Positions 1 through 7,398 of a stretch of DNA of 11,831 bases are shown here, in pieces. How positions within the stretch are numbered: position 1 is the first letter of the stretch; every line of letters begins with the position of its first letter. The position numbers and the translations under genes are program-made. The stretch covers positions 1 through 11,831 of the forward strand of contig CAIYGJ010000197.1 of NCBI GenBank assembly GCA_903925705.1. Reading direction: 5' to 3'. This DNA is from an uncultured Actinomycetes bacterium. GTDB taxonomy: Bacteria > Actinomycetota > Actinomycetes > S36-B12 > UBA5976. The notes under the pieces were generated by a model. It was not told the origin of the DNA. It ran no database searches and worked only from the letters and a program-made list of their open reading frames with translations.

Positions 1-587
1 AATGGCAGCGTGATGCGGCGCAAAATCTGGCGCTCGTTTGCACCAAGGTCCGAGGCTGCCTCAAACGGCGCCATGTCTAGTTGGCTTAGGCGAGCACGAA
101 TTGGCAGCAGCGCGAATGGAATACAAAACGCCGTGTGAGCAACGATGAGGCCAACTTTTCCAAGTGGAACCCCAACTGCAATAAACAACCCGAGGGTTCC
201 TACTGCCAATACGATTTCCGCAATGATTAGTGGAGCGCCAATAAGGGCAATAGCCACTGCTTTACCAGTTCGCTGCATTCGAAGTAATCCAAGTGCGGCC
301 ATGACTGCAAGAGTTGTCGACAAGACAGTTGCAACAAATCCAACTTGAAGAGAGTTTTTCAAGGCTCGCTGGATGTCAGTGTTTTCAAAAACTCTGCCGT
401 ACCACTTGACTGAGAAGCTTTCCCAGACTGCGCCAATTCGACTTGAGTTAAACGAATAAATCACGACGTAAACCAGCGGGATGTAAAGGAAGAACATTAC
501 AAACCAAGAAGTTGAAGTAAATCCTGGAAAGTTGCGAAGGTTAACTAACTTGCTGCGCTTTGGTGAAGATGTTTGGGTATGGCTCAT
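1..587 (-). CDS. potC: Polyamine-type ABC transporter permease, PotC-like (3' end beyond window)
   Basis: This is the second inner-membrane permease of a spermidine/putrescine-type importer. Only the first 195 residues are present, and the frame is open to the left edge. The ATG at 587 overlaps the TGA of the upstream permease (ATGA), which fixes the start by translational coupling. After a short cytoplasmic N-terminus (MSHTQTSSPKRSK) comes a first membrane segment around residues 27-45 (FVMFFLYIPLVYVVIYSFN). It is followed by a PotC-like periplasmic stretch with FSVKWYGRVFENT. Further hydrophobic segments follow, and the EAA-type loop (EAASDLGANERQ, about residues 175-186), which contacts the ATPase, lies close to the window edge. 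The solute-binding protein PotD is not in the window; in such operons it usually follows or flanks the permeases. The transported compound cannot be told from a permease alone, so polyamine is a family-level assignment. Confidence 0.9.
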   Translation of the reverse strand, partial: MSHTQTSSPKRSKLVNLRNFPGFTSTSWFVMFFLYIPLVYVVIYSFNSSRIGAVWESFSVKWYGRVFENTDIQRALKNSLQVGFVATVLSTTLAVMAALGLLRMQRTGKAVAIALIGAPLIIAEIVLAVGTLGLFIAVGVPLGKVGLIVAHTAFCIPFALLPIRARLSQLDMAPFEAASDLGANERQILRRITLP

Positions 588-1507
588 ACGATTTCCACCT
601 TGTCGCCACGTCGCTGTGCTGCACCTTGAATAACCAATACAAAGAGCAACGTAAGAACGATTAGGAGAACCGCAAGCGCGCTACCGAATGGCCAATTTCG
701 TGCCTGACCAAAGTTGTTTGCAATTACGTTTGCAACCATGTTGGTTTTACCGCCACCCAGCATGTCGGATTGCAAAAACGAACCAAGTGCAGGAATAAAC
801 ACCAGGGCAATACCAGAAATCACACCAGGTCTAATCGAAGGCAAAATTACTCTCCGAACCACAGTCATACGTTTTGCGCCCAGATCGTAGGCAGCTTCTG
901 CAAGTCTAAAATCAAAGCGTTCCGCAGAAGCGTAAATTGGCAGAATCATAAATGGCAAGAACACGTAGATAAGACCAAGGATTGTGGCTGATGGAGAATA
1001 CAAAATGCTCCAATCGATGTTAAAAAGTCCTAGGAATTTTCCAATCGGACCTTCATCGGCGATGATCTGACGCATACCGTACGTGCGAATCAGGATACTT
1101 ATCCAGAACGGAAGTGTTACGAGTGCTACTAACAGGTTTCGCTTTTTGGCGTCACGAGTTGCAATCCACATTGCTACGGGAATTGAAAGCACCAACGTCA
1201 CCACGGTTGTGATCAATGAGTAGTAAAACGAGGTCCACAAAACCTTTATGTACCGGGTATCAAGCGCGGTAGTTCCATCAAGTTTTTCTTGAATAAATAA
1301 GGCTTTGTAGTTCTCGGTGGTGAAAACCCACTTAACGCCTGTTCCTTGTGACGGTTTCTCGAGAAATGAGTAAATGACAATTATGAGAAGCGGAATTCCA
1401 ATTGCGAATGCCAAGAAGATGATTGGCAAGTAGGCAAGCTTTGGCGATGACTGGCCCGGCCGACCTCGCTGTGCCTGCTTTTTCGGGGGAGTCGCTACTG
1501 CGGTCAT
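584..1507 (-). CDS. potB: Polyamine-type ABC transporter permease, PotB-like
   Basis: This is the first inner-membrane permease of the importer, at 307 residues a normal length for PotB. About six hydrophobic segments can be read, near residues 25-48, 92-116, 124-145, 173-194, 229-246 and 275-296. The cytoplasmic EAA loop is clear (EAAYDLGAKRMTVVRRVILP, residues 204-223); it docks on the ATPase subunit. A large periplasmic loop lies between segments 1 and 2, as is usual for PotB. Its ATG overlaps the TGA of potA (ATGA at 1507-1504), and its own TGA overlaps the ATG of potC, so the three genes are one translationally coupled unit. The N-terminus (about residues 8-20) is rich in Lys, Arg and Gln, consistent with a cytoplasmic start. 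Spermidine/putrescine specificity is a family guess; close relatives carry other small cationic or organic solutes. Confidence 0.9.
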   Translation of the reverse strand: MTAVATPPKKQAQRGRPGQSSPKLAYLPIIFLAFAIGIPLLIIVIYSFLEKPSQGTGVKWVFTTENYKALFIQEKLDGTTALDTRYIKVLWTSFYYSLITTVVTLVLSIPVAMWIATRDAKKRNLLVALVTLPFWISILIRTYGMRQIIADEGPIGKFLGLFNIDWSILYSPSATILGLIYVFLPFMILPIYASAERFDFRLAEAAYDLGAKRMTVVRRVILPSIRPGVISGIALVFIPALGSFLQSDMLGGGKTNMVANVIANNFGQARNWPFGSALAVLLIVLTLLFVLVIQGAAQRRGDKVEIV

Positions 1508-2571
1508 GAAGCCACCGTGCGAGCAGCTCGGTTTTCTGGATTGAGAGTGACTTGGCTACCTTGAGCTGGAATTTGTGTTCCGTAAGAAGCTAGCGAAGCG
1601 ATAATCTCAACATCACCCACAGTTACATGAACCCGAACTGAATCTCCAGTGAAAATCACGTCGCGAACGGTTCCACTAATCATTCCGTTGGTCGCAAGTA
1701 CAAGATCTTCTGGTCGGATCGCAACCGTAACTTCACCAGACGCAGGAATTACGGAATCCGCAGCGAGCTGATCAGTTGGTAGAACATTGCCGCCAGGTAA
1801 TGAAATACCACCAGTGACAACTGTGCCCTTGATGAGATTAGTTTCACCAATGAAGTCAGCGACGTATGCATTAACCGGACGACGGTAAACCTCTACTGGA
1901 GTATCAAGCTGAACAATCTTGCCTTGGCTAAATACTGCTATTCGATCACCCATCGACATGGCTTCTTCTTGATCGTGGGTTACGAAAACGAAAGTAATTC
2001 CAGTTTCACGTTGCAGGCGCTTTAATTCCACCTGCATTCCGCGACGTAGTTTTAAGTCGAGAGCCGAAAGCGGCTCATCAAGTAGAAGAACCTTTGGCTT
2101 CTTTGCCAAGGCGCGAGCTAACGCAACACGTTGTTGCTGCCCACCTGACAATTGCGATGGCATGCGCTTGGCGTAACCAACTAGCTGAACTTGTTCTAGA
2201 GCTTCTTCAACTCTTTTCGCAACTTCTGCTTTATCAACATTTTCCATTTCTAAACCAAATGCGATATTGTCACCGACAGTCATGTGTGGGAACAGGGCAT
2301 AAGACTGGAAGACAGTATTTACTGGACGATCATATGGAGGCTTATCGTCGATACGTTCGCCCTGCAAAATAATTTCGCCACTGTCTGGATATTCCAGCCC
2401 AGCAATGCTTCGAAGCAAAGTTGTTTTTCCACAACCAGAAGGACCTAGCAAGATAAAGAATTCACCACTAGCGATGTCCAAAGTCACATCATCAAGTGCA
2501 CGAACTTCGCCACCTTCTGGAGTTTGGAAAACTTTTGTAATGTTGCGAATCTCGAGATACTTCTCGCTCAA
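1504..2571 (-). CDS. potA: Polyamine-type ABC transporter ATP-binding protein, PotA-like
   Basis: This is the ATPase that powers the importer from the cytoplasmic face. All nucleotide-binding motifs are intact: Walker A GPSGCGKT (residues 43-50), Q-loop Gln89 in FQSYALFPH, signature LSGGQQQR (141-148), Walker B VLLLDEP (161-167), D-loop SALD and H-loop His199 in THD. The region after about residue 235 is a TOBE-type regulatory domain (IRPEDL motif), giving 355 residues, near the usual length for PotA/CysA-type ATPases. The start codon is TTG at 2571. It is supported by an AGTAGG Shine-Dalgarno sequence about 5 bases upstream and by the N-terminus (YLEIRNITK) matching the family. No ATG lies nearby in frame. 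A 129-base gap separates it from the dehydrogenase gene upstream, so potABC may have its own promoter. Confidence 0.94.
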   Translation of the reverse strand: MSEKYLEIRNITKVFQTPEGGEVRALDDVTLDIASGEFFILLGPSGCGKTTLLRSIAGLEYPDSGEIILQGERIDDKPPYDRPVNTVFQSYALFPHMTVGDNIAFGLEMENVDKAEVAKRVEEALEQVQLVGYAKRMPSQLSGGQQQRVALARALAKKPKVLLLDEPLSALDLKLRRGMQVELKRLQRETGITFVFVTHDQEEAMSMGDRIAVFSQGKIVQLDTPVEVYRRPVNAYVADFIGETNLIKGTVVTGGISLPGGNVLPTDQLAADSVIPASGEVTVAIRPEDLVLATNGMISGTVRDVIFTGDSVRVHVTVGDVEIIASLASYGTQIPAQGSQVTLNPENRAARTVAS

Positions 2572-2607
2572 AGTTGCCTACTTTCAAATGTTGCGAATTC
2601 GTCTGAA

Positions 2608-2636
2608 ACTAAAGGGTTTCGAGATTGAACTTACAA
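2608..2636 (-). promoter_or_regulatory. Candidate sigma-70-type promoter for potABC
   Basis: On the minus strand, TTGTAA (2636-2631) and TTTAGT (2613-2608) are separated by exactly 17 bases. Each matches four of six consensus bases of a housekeeping promoter. The site sits in the longest intergenic gap, about 40 bases before the potA start codon. The match is moderate and could be chance. Confidence 0.3.
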
Positions 2637-2661
2637 CGAAATGGCTTTTAAAAAGGGCAAA

Positions 2662-2685
2662 TTAGGCAATGTAACATTTTGCTAA
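2662..2685 (-). terminator. Imperfect inverted repeat after the dehydrogenase gene; weak terminator or operator
   Basis: About 15 bases after the TAG of the DadA-like gene, the minus strand reads TTAGCAAAATGT then ACATTGCCTAA, an imperfect inverted repeat with an exact core AATGTTACATT (2678-2668). It is followed by TTTGCCCTTTTT, a T-rich run as expected after a terminator stem. The stem is AT-rich and interrupted, so termination would be weak. A regulator-binding palindrome upstream of potA is the alternative. Confidence 0.3.
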
Positions 2686-2700
2686 CGCTGGAATAAACGC

Positions 2701-3951
2701 CTACAAACGTGGTCTGGCTGGGGAGAATTTCAAGACATCTCGAGAAACTTGCCGTCCAGCAATCAAATCGGACACGAATTTTCCAGTTCCTGGCGCCATC
2801 ATCAAACCCAGCATTCCGTGACCAGTTGCAGCAATCACGCGAGGCGCCTTTGGCAGTGCACCGATATATGGCATGCCATCAGGACTGGCAGGTCGAAGTC
2901 CAGTCAACTCATTCTTAACTTCAAATTTGTCGGGAAGGTTTAGAGCCTGGCGTGCAGTAGCAATCAACTTTGATGTCGCTTTTGAATTAACAGACATGTC
3001 GTTAGCTGATGTCAGAGCAAATCCAGTACTCATTCGAAATCCCCAGTCCAACGGATTGGTGGCAATTCGTTGATCTGCCAACATCAGAGTCCGTGATGGC
3101 ATGTTTGTCACGCCAGGAAGAGTTACGGACTGACCTTTAGCCGGCATGATTGGAAGATTTTCACCGAGGGTCTTAGCAAGATCTCGAGACCAAACACCAG
3201 CTGCTAAAACAACATAGTCACTTATCCAAGAGTCAGTTGCCGTTATGACTGTAACGTTGCGACTTGTTGAAGACATTCCAGTAATTTTTTCATCGCGGAA
3301 TGCGACTCCGATTGCTTCGCAGTTTCTGCGGTAAACCTCAACTAGTTTCCCTGGATCTAAACCAAAGTCAGAACTAAATTCAACGACGGCCTTAACAGTG
3401 TCCTTGAGGATTGGCTCAGCTTCCAAACTGGTTGCAAGATCAAGTTGCTTAGCGTCCACGCCGTACTTTGTTACTAGGTCAACTTCGTGTTCAGCATCAG
3501 CTTCGGCGTTGTCTGATGTGTATACGTACCACTGAGGTTGATTGGTCCGCTTTAAGTCCGTTGTTTCAGTTAGACCTTCGATGACATCCATGCTGGTATC
3601 TAGAAGTTCTTTTAGCGCAGGTGCGCAGTGATCAACATGGGCATCGGTGCAGGAGCGAGCAAATTTAAGTGTCCATGGCGCAAGTAGTGGACCTGCACCA
3701 GGTGTCATCGCAAATGCGCCGGTTCTTCCAATCAAATTTTTGAAACCAGTTTGGACCATTCCTGGTGCTGCAAACGGAATAATGTGGCTTGGGCTGATCC
3801 ATCCCGCATTCGCCAGCGAAGTTCCGTAACTTGATCCACCGGTTTCAACGACGATTACTGAAGCGCCATCTTTCGCTAACTCCCACGCGCAAGCAAGACC
3901 GACGATACCGCCACCAATTACCGTGACATTATTTTGTGAACTCATGGTCAT
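2701..3951 (-). CDS. FAD-dependent D-amino acid dehydrogenase / amine oxidoreductase, DadA-like
   Basis: This is a flavoprotein of the DAO family that oxidises the C-N bond of a D-amino acid, glycine derivative or secondary amine to an imine, which then hydrolyses and releases ammonia or an amine. The N-terminal Rossmann motif is clear (VIGGGIVGLACAWELA, residues 11-26), with Glu36 ending the second strand to bind the FAD ribose. The DadA-like stretch SLANAGWISPSHIIPFAAPG is at 45-64. The C-terminal FAD-binding parts are GLRPASPDGMPYIG (351-364) and GHGMLGLMMAPGTG (377-390). At 416 residues it is the normal length for DadA. No signal peptide or membrane segment is seen. The start is either ATG 3951 (MTMSS) or ATG 3945 (MSS); an AGG eight bases before the second favours 3945. 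It lies between an amide hydrolase gene and a polyamine-type transporter, so the substrate may be an imported amine or amino acid. True D-amino acid specificity is not shown by the sequence. Confidence 0.85.
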   Translation of the reverse strand: MTMSSQNNVTVIGGGIVGLACAWELAKDGASVIVVETGGSSYGTSLANAGWISPSHIIPFAAPGMVQTGFKNLIGRTGAFAMTPGAGPLLAPWTLKFARSCTDAHVDHCAPALKELLDTSMDVIEGLTETTDLKRTNQPQWYVYTSDNAEADAEHEVDLVTKYGVDAKQLDLATSLEAEPILKDTVKAVVEFSSDFGLDPGKLVEVYRRNCEAIGVAFRDEKITGMSSTSRNVTVITATDSWISDYVVLAAGVWSRDLAKTLGENLPIMPAKGQSVTLPGVTNMPSRTLMLADQRIATNPLDWGFRMSTGFALTSANDMSVNSKATSKLIATARQALNLPDKFEVKNELTGLRPASPDGMPYIGALPKAPRVIAATGHGMLGLMMAPGTGKFVSDLIAGRQVSRDVLKFSPARPRL

Positions 3952-3968
3952 AGCCTATGGACTTTAGG

Positions 3969-4011
3969 TTGCAGGCACATGTGGAGTATGAGAAATATGA
4001 ACTGCCTGCAA
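3969..4011. repeat. Perfect 9-bp inverted repeat in the gap before the DadA-like gene
   Basis: The arms TTGCAGGCA (3969-3977) and TGCCTGCAA (4003-4011) are exact reverse complements separated by 25 bases. They begin about eight bases after the stop codon of the C45-type hydrolase and fill most of the 67-base gap. No T-run follows on the minus strand, so a simple intrinsic terminator is unlikely. An operator, or an mRNA hairpin that changes the ratio of upstream to downstream protein, fits better. Confidence 0.45.
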
Positions 4012-4018
4012 TGCCTGG

Positions 4019-5023
4019 CTAGTGAGTAAGGAAGGCCACTTCCTCAAAAGTGCCACCATAAGCAGGGGCAGCATTAACCCATGCCTGTTTAGTGCCTGAG
4101 TCACCAACTAATCCCATAAACGAATACATGTCCTCTCGCCAACGACCCAGAGTTATACAAACTCCAGAATCCTTGTCAAGCAAAAGCTTCTTGATGTCTT
4201 CGGCAGAATTTAGGTTTTCTCGATTTTCTTCAACCGCAGCCATCCGAGCATAGGAACCCTCCGACCCGGTGTACTCCCGAGTGAACGCATGGTTGGTGTG
4301 TCCGGAAACATCCGAGTTAGTAGCTACATCGATTACACCATCAGCTGCAGCTTCCACCATAAATAAATCTTTTCCATCCAGCACTGTGTAGTTCTGACCA
4401 ACGGCATGTGGAATTTCTCTGATGTATGCAATTGCGTCAGCCGCGGTTGGTTGATGCAAAGCACCTCGAGTTACAAAATCAACCGGCATCCCAGTCATAT
4501 TGGTGGCAAGGTCCAATGCGTTGACAACAACAATCACACCATTTGAATTCATTCCCATAGTCGCAAGCGATCCAGGATAAGTTGCGGCAATAACGCTTAA
4601 ACCAGATTCATCTTGAACATTCAAAACTGTCTGTAATCCATTAGTCCAGTCCGGCAAATCCATATTTTGGCCAGCAGATCTTGAACCCTCTCGGGTAATC
4701 GCAATCGCAGTACAACCCATGCCACCCGTTAGCGCCCATGATTCATCGAGCATCGAAAGCGCTGCCACTTGGTACCACGGCATGTTCGCAGATTCTGCCA
4801 TGGCTTCTAATTCTGCGACTAAGTCTGGACAATATCTTTCTGCGGTTTCCCAGCCGCCGACTTCTGTTAAGCGATGTGCTAAATCTTCGGCATCAACATC
4901 GTTTTTACTGAAGTGAAGCACCCATCGATTCCATGCAGTTTCAAGAAGTCCGGAAAGTTGTCCACCAATTTGGATACCACGCTGCGCACCTGACCCAGAT
5001 GCAGTTACGACGTTTAACGCCAT
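4019..5023 (-). CDS. Ntn-type amide hydrolase of the C45 / isopenicillin-N acyltransferase family
   Basis: This is a cytoplasmic N-terminal-nucleophile hydrolase. Family members self-cleave before a cysteine, which then attacks an amide bond. Known members include isopenicillin-N acyltransferase and beta-alanyl-amine hydrolases. The predicted cleavage site is Gly103-Cys104 in GGMGCTAIAI. Other family landmarks are GQNMD (118-122), GMNSNGVIVVVNAL (157-170) and the HTNH motif (242-245), whose Asn244 matches the catalytic asparagine of the fungal enzyme. At 334 residues it has a normal length. The start is well supported: TAGGAG overlaps the ureC-like stop codon, six bases before this ATG, so the gene is coupled to the urease-like subunit. 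There is no export signal. The substrate is unknown; the neighbours suggest an N-acyl or peptide-like amine. An acyltransferase reaction rather than hydrolysis is possible. Confidence 0.85.
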   Translation of the reverse strand: MALNVVTASGSGAQRGIQIGGQLSGLLETAWNRWVLHFSKNDVDAEDLAHRLTEVGGWETAERYCPDLVAELEAMAESANMPWYQVAALSMLDESWALTGGMGCTAIAITREGSRSAGQNMDLPDWTNGLQTVLNVQDESGLSVIAATYPGSLATMGMNSNGVIVVVNALDLATNMTGMPVDFVTRGALHQPTAADAIAYIREIPHAVGQNYTVLDGKDLFMVEAAADGVIDVATNSDVSGHTNHAFTREYTGSEGSYARMAAVEENRENLNSAEDIKKLLLDKDSGVCITLGRWREDMYSFMGLVGDSGTKQAWVNAAPAYGGTFEEVAFLTH

Positions 5024-5032
5024 TGCGAACTC

Positions 5033-6724
5033 CTAAAGCAAGTAGGTGCGGGTGAGTGTCGCTGCGTTTTGGGGTTCGCTCGTAATGTGCTGACCATTGA
5101 ACGTTACGACATTTCCCGTGTGGTCGACATGGATTTCGCCAAGAATTCCGTGCCGAATCATGTCTGAACTTCTGATAGTTCGGGTATTTCGGACAGGCAC
5201 ACTACGTCTCCTAGAAAGCGATACCTCGGAGTTGCTGTTTGTGAAGTGCACGCCCAAGTCTTCGGCAGTTTCGCCAAATGCGCCGAATTGCGGACCAATG
5301 ACTAATGGCTGGGCGTTCGTTACTGTTGCACCAGGATCTCCAACAACACCCCAAGCTGGAAGACCATTCTTAATGATCATGTTTGGCTTCGAGGCAAATG
5401 TCGCAGATGGCCACAAGACAATGTCTGCCATAAGTCCAACTTGGAGTGAACCAATTTCGTGAGACAGACCATGTACGAGCGCAGGGTTAGTTGTAATTTT
5501 TGCAACATGCATCAGGACTCGTTCGTTATTGGTTGCGACATCATCTGGCGCTACGGAACCATCAAGGATTGCGTGGTCAGCAAACATACTTGCCATTGCA
5601 AAAGTCTTTCGCCAAGTGTCATCCACTCGTCCCATGCCAAGCGCATCAGACGAAGTAACGGGAATTACTCCCATGTCATGCAGGCGATTTTCAGCTGCCA
5701 TAGTGGCGTTACGTACTCGATTACGCGCCATTTGAACATCACTTGGTAATTCTGGATTCATCCCATGTGCCGAAATAATCATTGCAACGTGCTCATCGGC
5801 TGCATTCACGCCAAACGCAAGAGTTGGATTTGTTGATGAAGCCAAAATGTTTTCTCGTCCAGCCATTGTCAACACATCAGGGGAGTGACCGCCACCGCAT
5901 CCTTCAACATGGAATGCATGAACAGCGCGGCCAGCAATAACATCTAACGTGTCTGAAACGCTGAGCATTTCGTTTAATCCATCGGTATGAAGTGCGACTG
6001 CCACGTCATATTCATCGGCAAAAGTTAATGTCGTATCGATTGTTCGGGGGTGAGCACCGGTGTCTTCGTGAATCTTGAATCCACAAACTCCACCAGCAAG
6101 TGCTTCCTCAAGGGGAGCTCTAGTCGATCCAGCTGCTCGACCCAAGATGCCAACATTTAGTGGCCAAGCACCATACATATTGTGAGCCTGTTCAAGAGCC
6201 CACTTTGAACTAACGCCAACACCCCAAAAAGGTCCGAATTCTTGAGCAATTATGGTTGTGACCCCGCTGGCGAGCGCTGCGTCACAAACCCGAGGCGACA
6301 TGGCATGAACGTGAGTGTCCACGCCACCGGCGGTTGCAATTAAACCTTCGCCGGGAATGATGATGGAGCCGCTACCTATTACTACTTCGACACCATCCAT
6401 AGTGTCTGGATTTCCAGCCCTACCGATTGCACAAATGCGGCCAGCGCGAATACCTATTGAACTTACTCGGATACCTTGAATTGCATCAATTATCAAGACA
6501 TTTGTGATTACCACATCACAAGATTCACTACTTGGTACCGATCGCATGCCAATGCCATCGCGCATATTCTTACCAAAGCCGATTTGTACTTCATTTCCAA
6601 GTTCTCGATCATCAGCTTCAACACGAACTACAAGTTGGGTATCACCTAAGCGAACAAAGTCTCCTTTGCGAGCACCATGCACTGCGATGTCTTGCTGACT
6701 ATCGGTTAACTCTTGCTGATTCAT
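5033..6724 (-). CDS. ureC: Divergent urease alpha subunit (UreC-like nickel amidohydrolase)
   Basis: This is the catalytic subunit of a urease-type enzyme, 563 residues, close to the usual 566-570. Every metal-centre residue is present: His138 and His140 (THVH), Lys217 for carbamylation and His219 (GFKIHEDTG), His246 (ALHTD), His272 (FHVEG) and Asp360 (TSSD). Flap His320 and Arg336 are also kept. Departures from the Klebsiella and Sporosarcina enzymes, recalled from memory, are notable. Flap Cys319 is Ala and the next His is Gly. The substrate-contact alanines are Val171 and Gly363. The conserved GGGTGP.AGT.ATT loop is replaced by a different sequence (159-180) about four residues shorter. 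The N-terminal FGPT.GD motif reads HGARKGD. The ATG overlaps the upstream TGA (ATGA), so it pairs with the UreAB-like protein. No UreD, E, F or G gene lies in the window; nickel insertion must use factors elsewhere or not occur. An active hydrolase is likely, but urea as substrate is doubtful. Confidence 0.9.
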   Translation of the reverse strand: MNQQELTDSQQDIAVHGARKGDFVRLGDTQLVVRVEADDRELGNEVQIGFGKNMRDGIGMRSVPSSESCDVVITNVLIIDAIQGIRVSSIGIRAGRICAIGRAGNPDTMDGVEVVIGSGSIIIPGEGLIATAGGVDTHVHAMSPRVCDAALASGVTTIIAQEFGPFWGVGVSSKWALEQAHNMYGAWPLNVGILGRAAGSTRAPLEEALAGGVCGFKIHEDTGAHPRTIDTTLTFADEYDVAVALHTDGLNEMLSVSDTLDVIAGRAVHAFHVEGCGGGHSPDVLTMAGRENILASSTNPTLAFGVNAADEHVAMIISAHGMNPELPSDVQMARNRVRNATMAAENRLHDMGVIPVTSSDALGMGRVDDTWRKTFAMASMFADHAILDGSVAPDDVATNNERVLMHVAKITTNPALVHGLSHEIGSLQVGLMADIVLWPSATFASKPNMIIKNGLPAWGVVGDPGATVTNAQPLVIGPQFGAFGETAEDLGVHFTNSNSEVSLSRRRSVPVRNTRTIRSSDMIRHGILGEIHVDHTGNVVTFNGQHITSEPQNAATLTRTYLL

Positions 6725-7398
6725 GATTCAAATCCCAAGTATCCGAGCGATCTGGCTTTAGAAATTGCTGCCTCTTTCGCGCCTGGGGCATCAAGTGGCC
6801 CATCAACTAATCCAGCAAACCCAATCAAAATTCGATTTCCAGATATTGGAACCAACTTCACATCGACTTCAACCCCTGGTGGAAAGTCAACATGTTCGCC
6901 AGCTGGAATGTGAAGGTGCCTGCCATACGATGCAACGCGATCAAATCTCAGACGCGGATTAGCTTCAAAGAAATGCATGTGCGTTGTTACGGAAATTTGA
7001 ATCTCTGATTCGTTAACAACTGATACCGACACGAGGTCAGGATTAGTTTCATGAGTTATTGGAGTCAGCCGCGTAACTTTGCCAGGAACATCAACATCTT
7101 TAGATTCAAAATTAACCATCACTAAACGACGGCCGTCAGAGAAAACCGCTTCAACTGCAATTCCACTTAAGAGCGGTCCTACTCCAGGCAATAATTCACC
7201 ATCCGTAACTGCAGTCAAACCGGATTGAAGCGCAACCGAATGGCTAGCACCATCGCGCGCGGCTTCGATGACTGCGTGGGAAATTAAGGCAACAGCTTCT
7301 GGCTTATTGAGTTTCACACCTCGGGCTCTTCTAGATTGCGCAAGTTGGGCAACGTTAAAGATCAACAATCGATCTAGTTCTGAAGGCGTTAATTCCAC
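6721..7398 (-). CDS. ureAB: Urease gamma-beta fusion subunit (UreA-UreB)
   Basis: These are the structural subunits of the urease-type enzyme, made as one 225-residue chain. Residues 1-97 align with UreA (start MELTPSELDRLLIF, then LNKPEAVALIS and ARDG). Residues from about 110 align with UreB, including THMHFFEANPRLRFDR (139-154), LHIPAGEHVDFPPG (162-175) and GFAGLVDGPL (193-202). About 20 residues follow the usual UreB end. Fused forms are known in Helicobacter UreA and in some actinomycetes. The start is GTG at 7398: the family N-terminus begins there, an in-frame TAA lies two codons upstream, and AGG sits eight bases before. The stop overlaps the ureC start by four bases, consistent with equimolar assembly. 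Forty-three bases separate it from the amidohydrolase gene. Conservation of this chain suggests an intact urease-like quaternary structure despite the divergent alpha subunit. Confidence 0.92.
   Translation of the reverse strand: MELTPSELDRLLIFNVAQLAQSRRARGVKLNKPEAVALISHAVIEAARDGASHSVALQSGLTAVTDGELLPGVGPLLSGIAVEAVFSDGRRLVMVNFESKDVDVPGKVTRLTPITHETNPDLVSVSVVNESEIQISVTTHMHFFEANPRLRFDRVASYGRHLHIPAGEHVDFPPGVEVDVKLVPISGNRILIGFAGLVDGPLDAPGAKEAAISKARSLGYLGFES

Noticed and set aside
2572..2700. Riboswitch upstream of potA
   Set aside because: I see only short weak hairpins such as GAAAC-loop-GTTTC and no recognisable aptamer core.
3952..4018. Intrinsic terminator
   Set aside because: A 9-bp stem is present but the loop is 25 bases and no T-run follows on the transcribed strand.
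5097..5462. Plus-strand open frame of 121 codons opposite the urease alpha gene
   Set aside because: It is antisense to a conserved enzyme and has no convincing ribosome binding site or domain.
5033..7398. Ordinary urease operon
   Set aside because: Accessory genes are absent, the neighbours are unrelated hydrolases, and pocket, loop and flap residues differ from known ureases.
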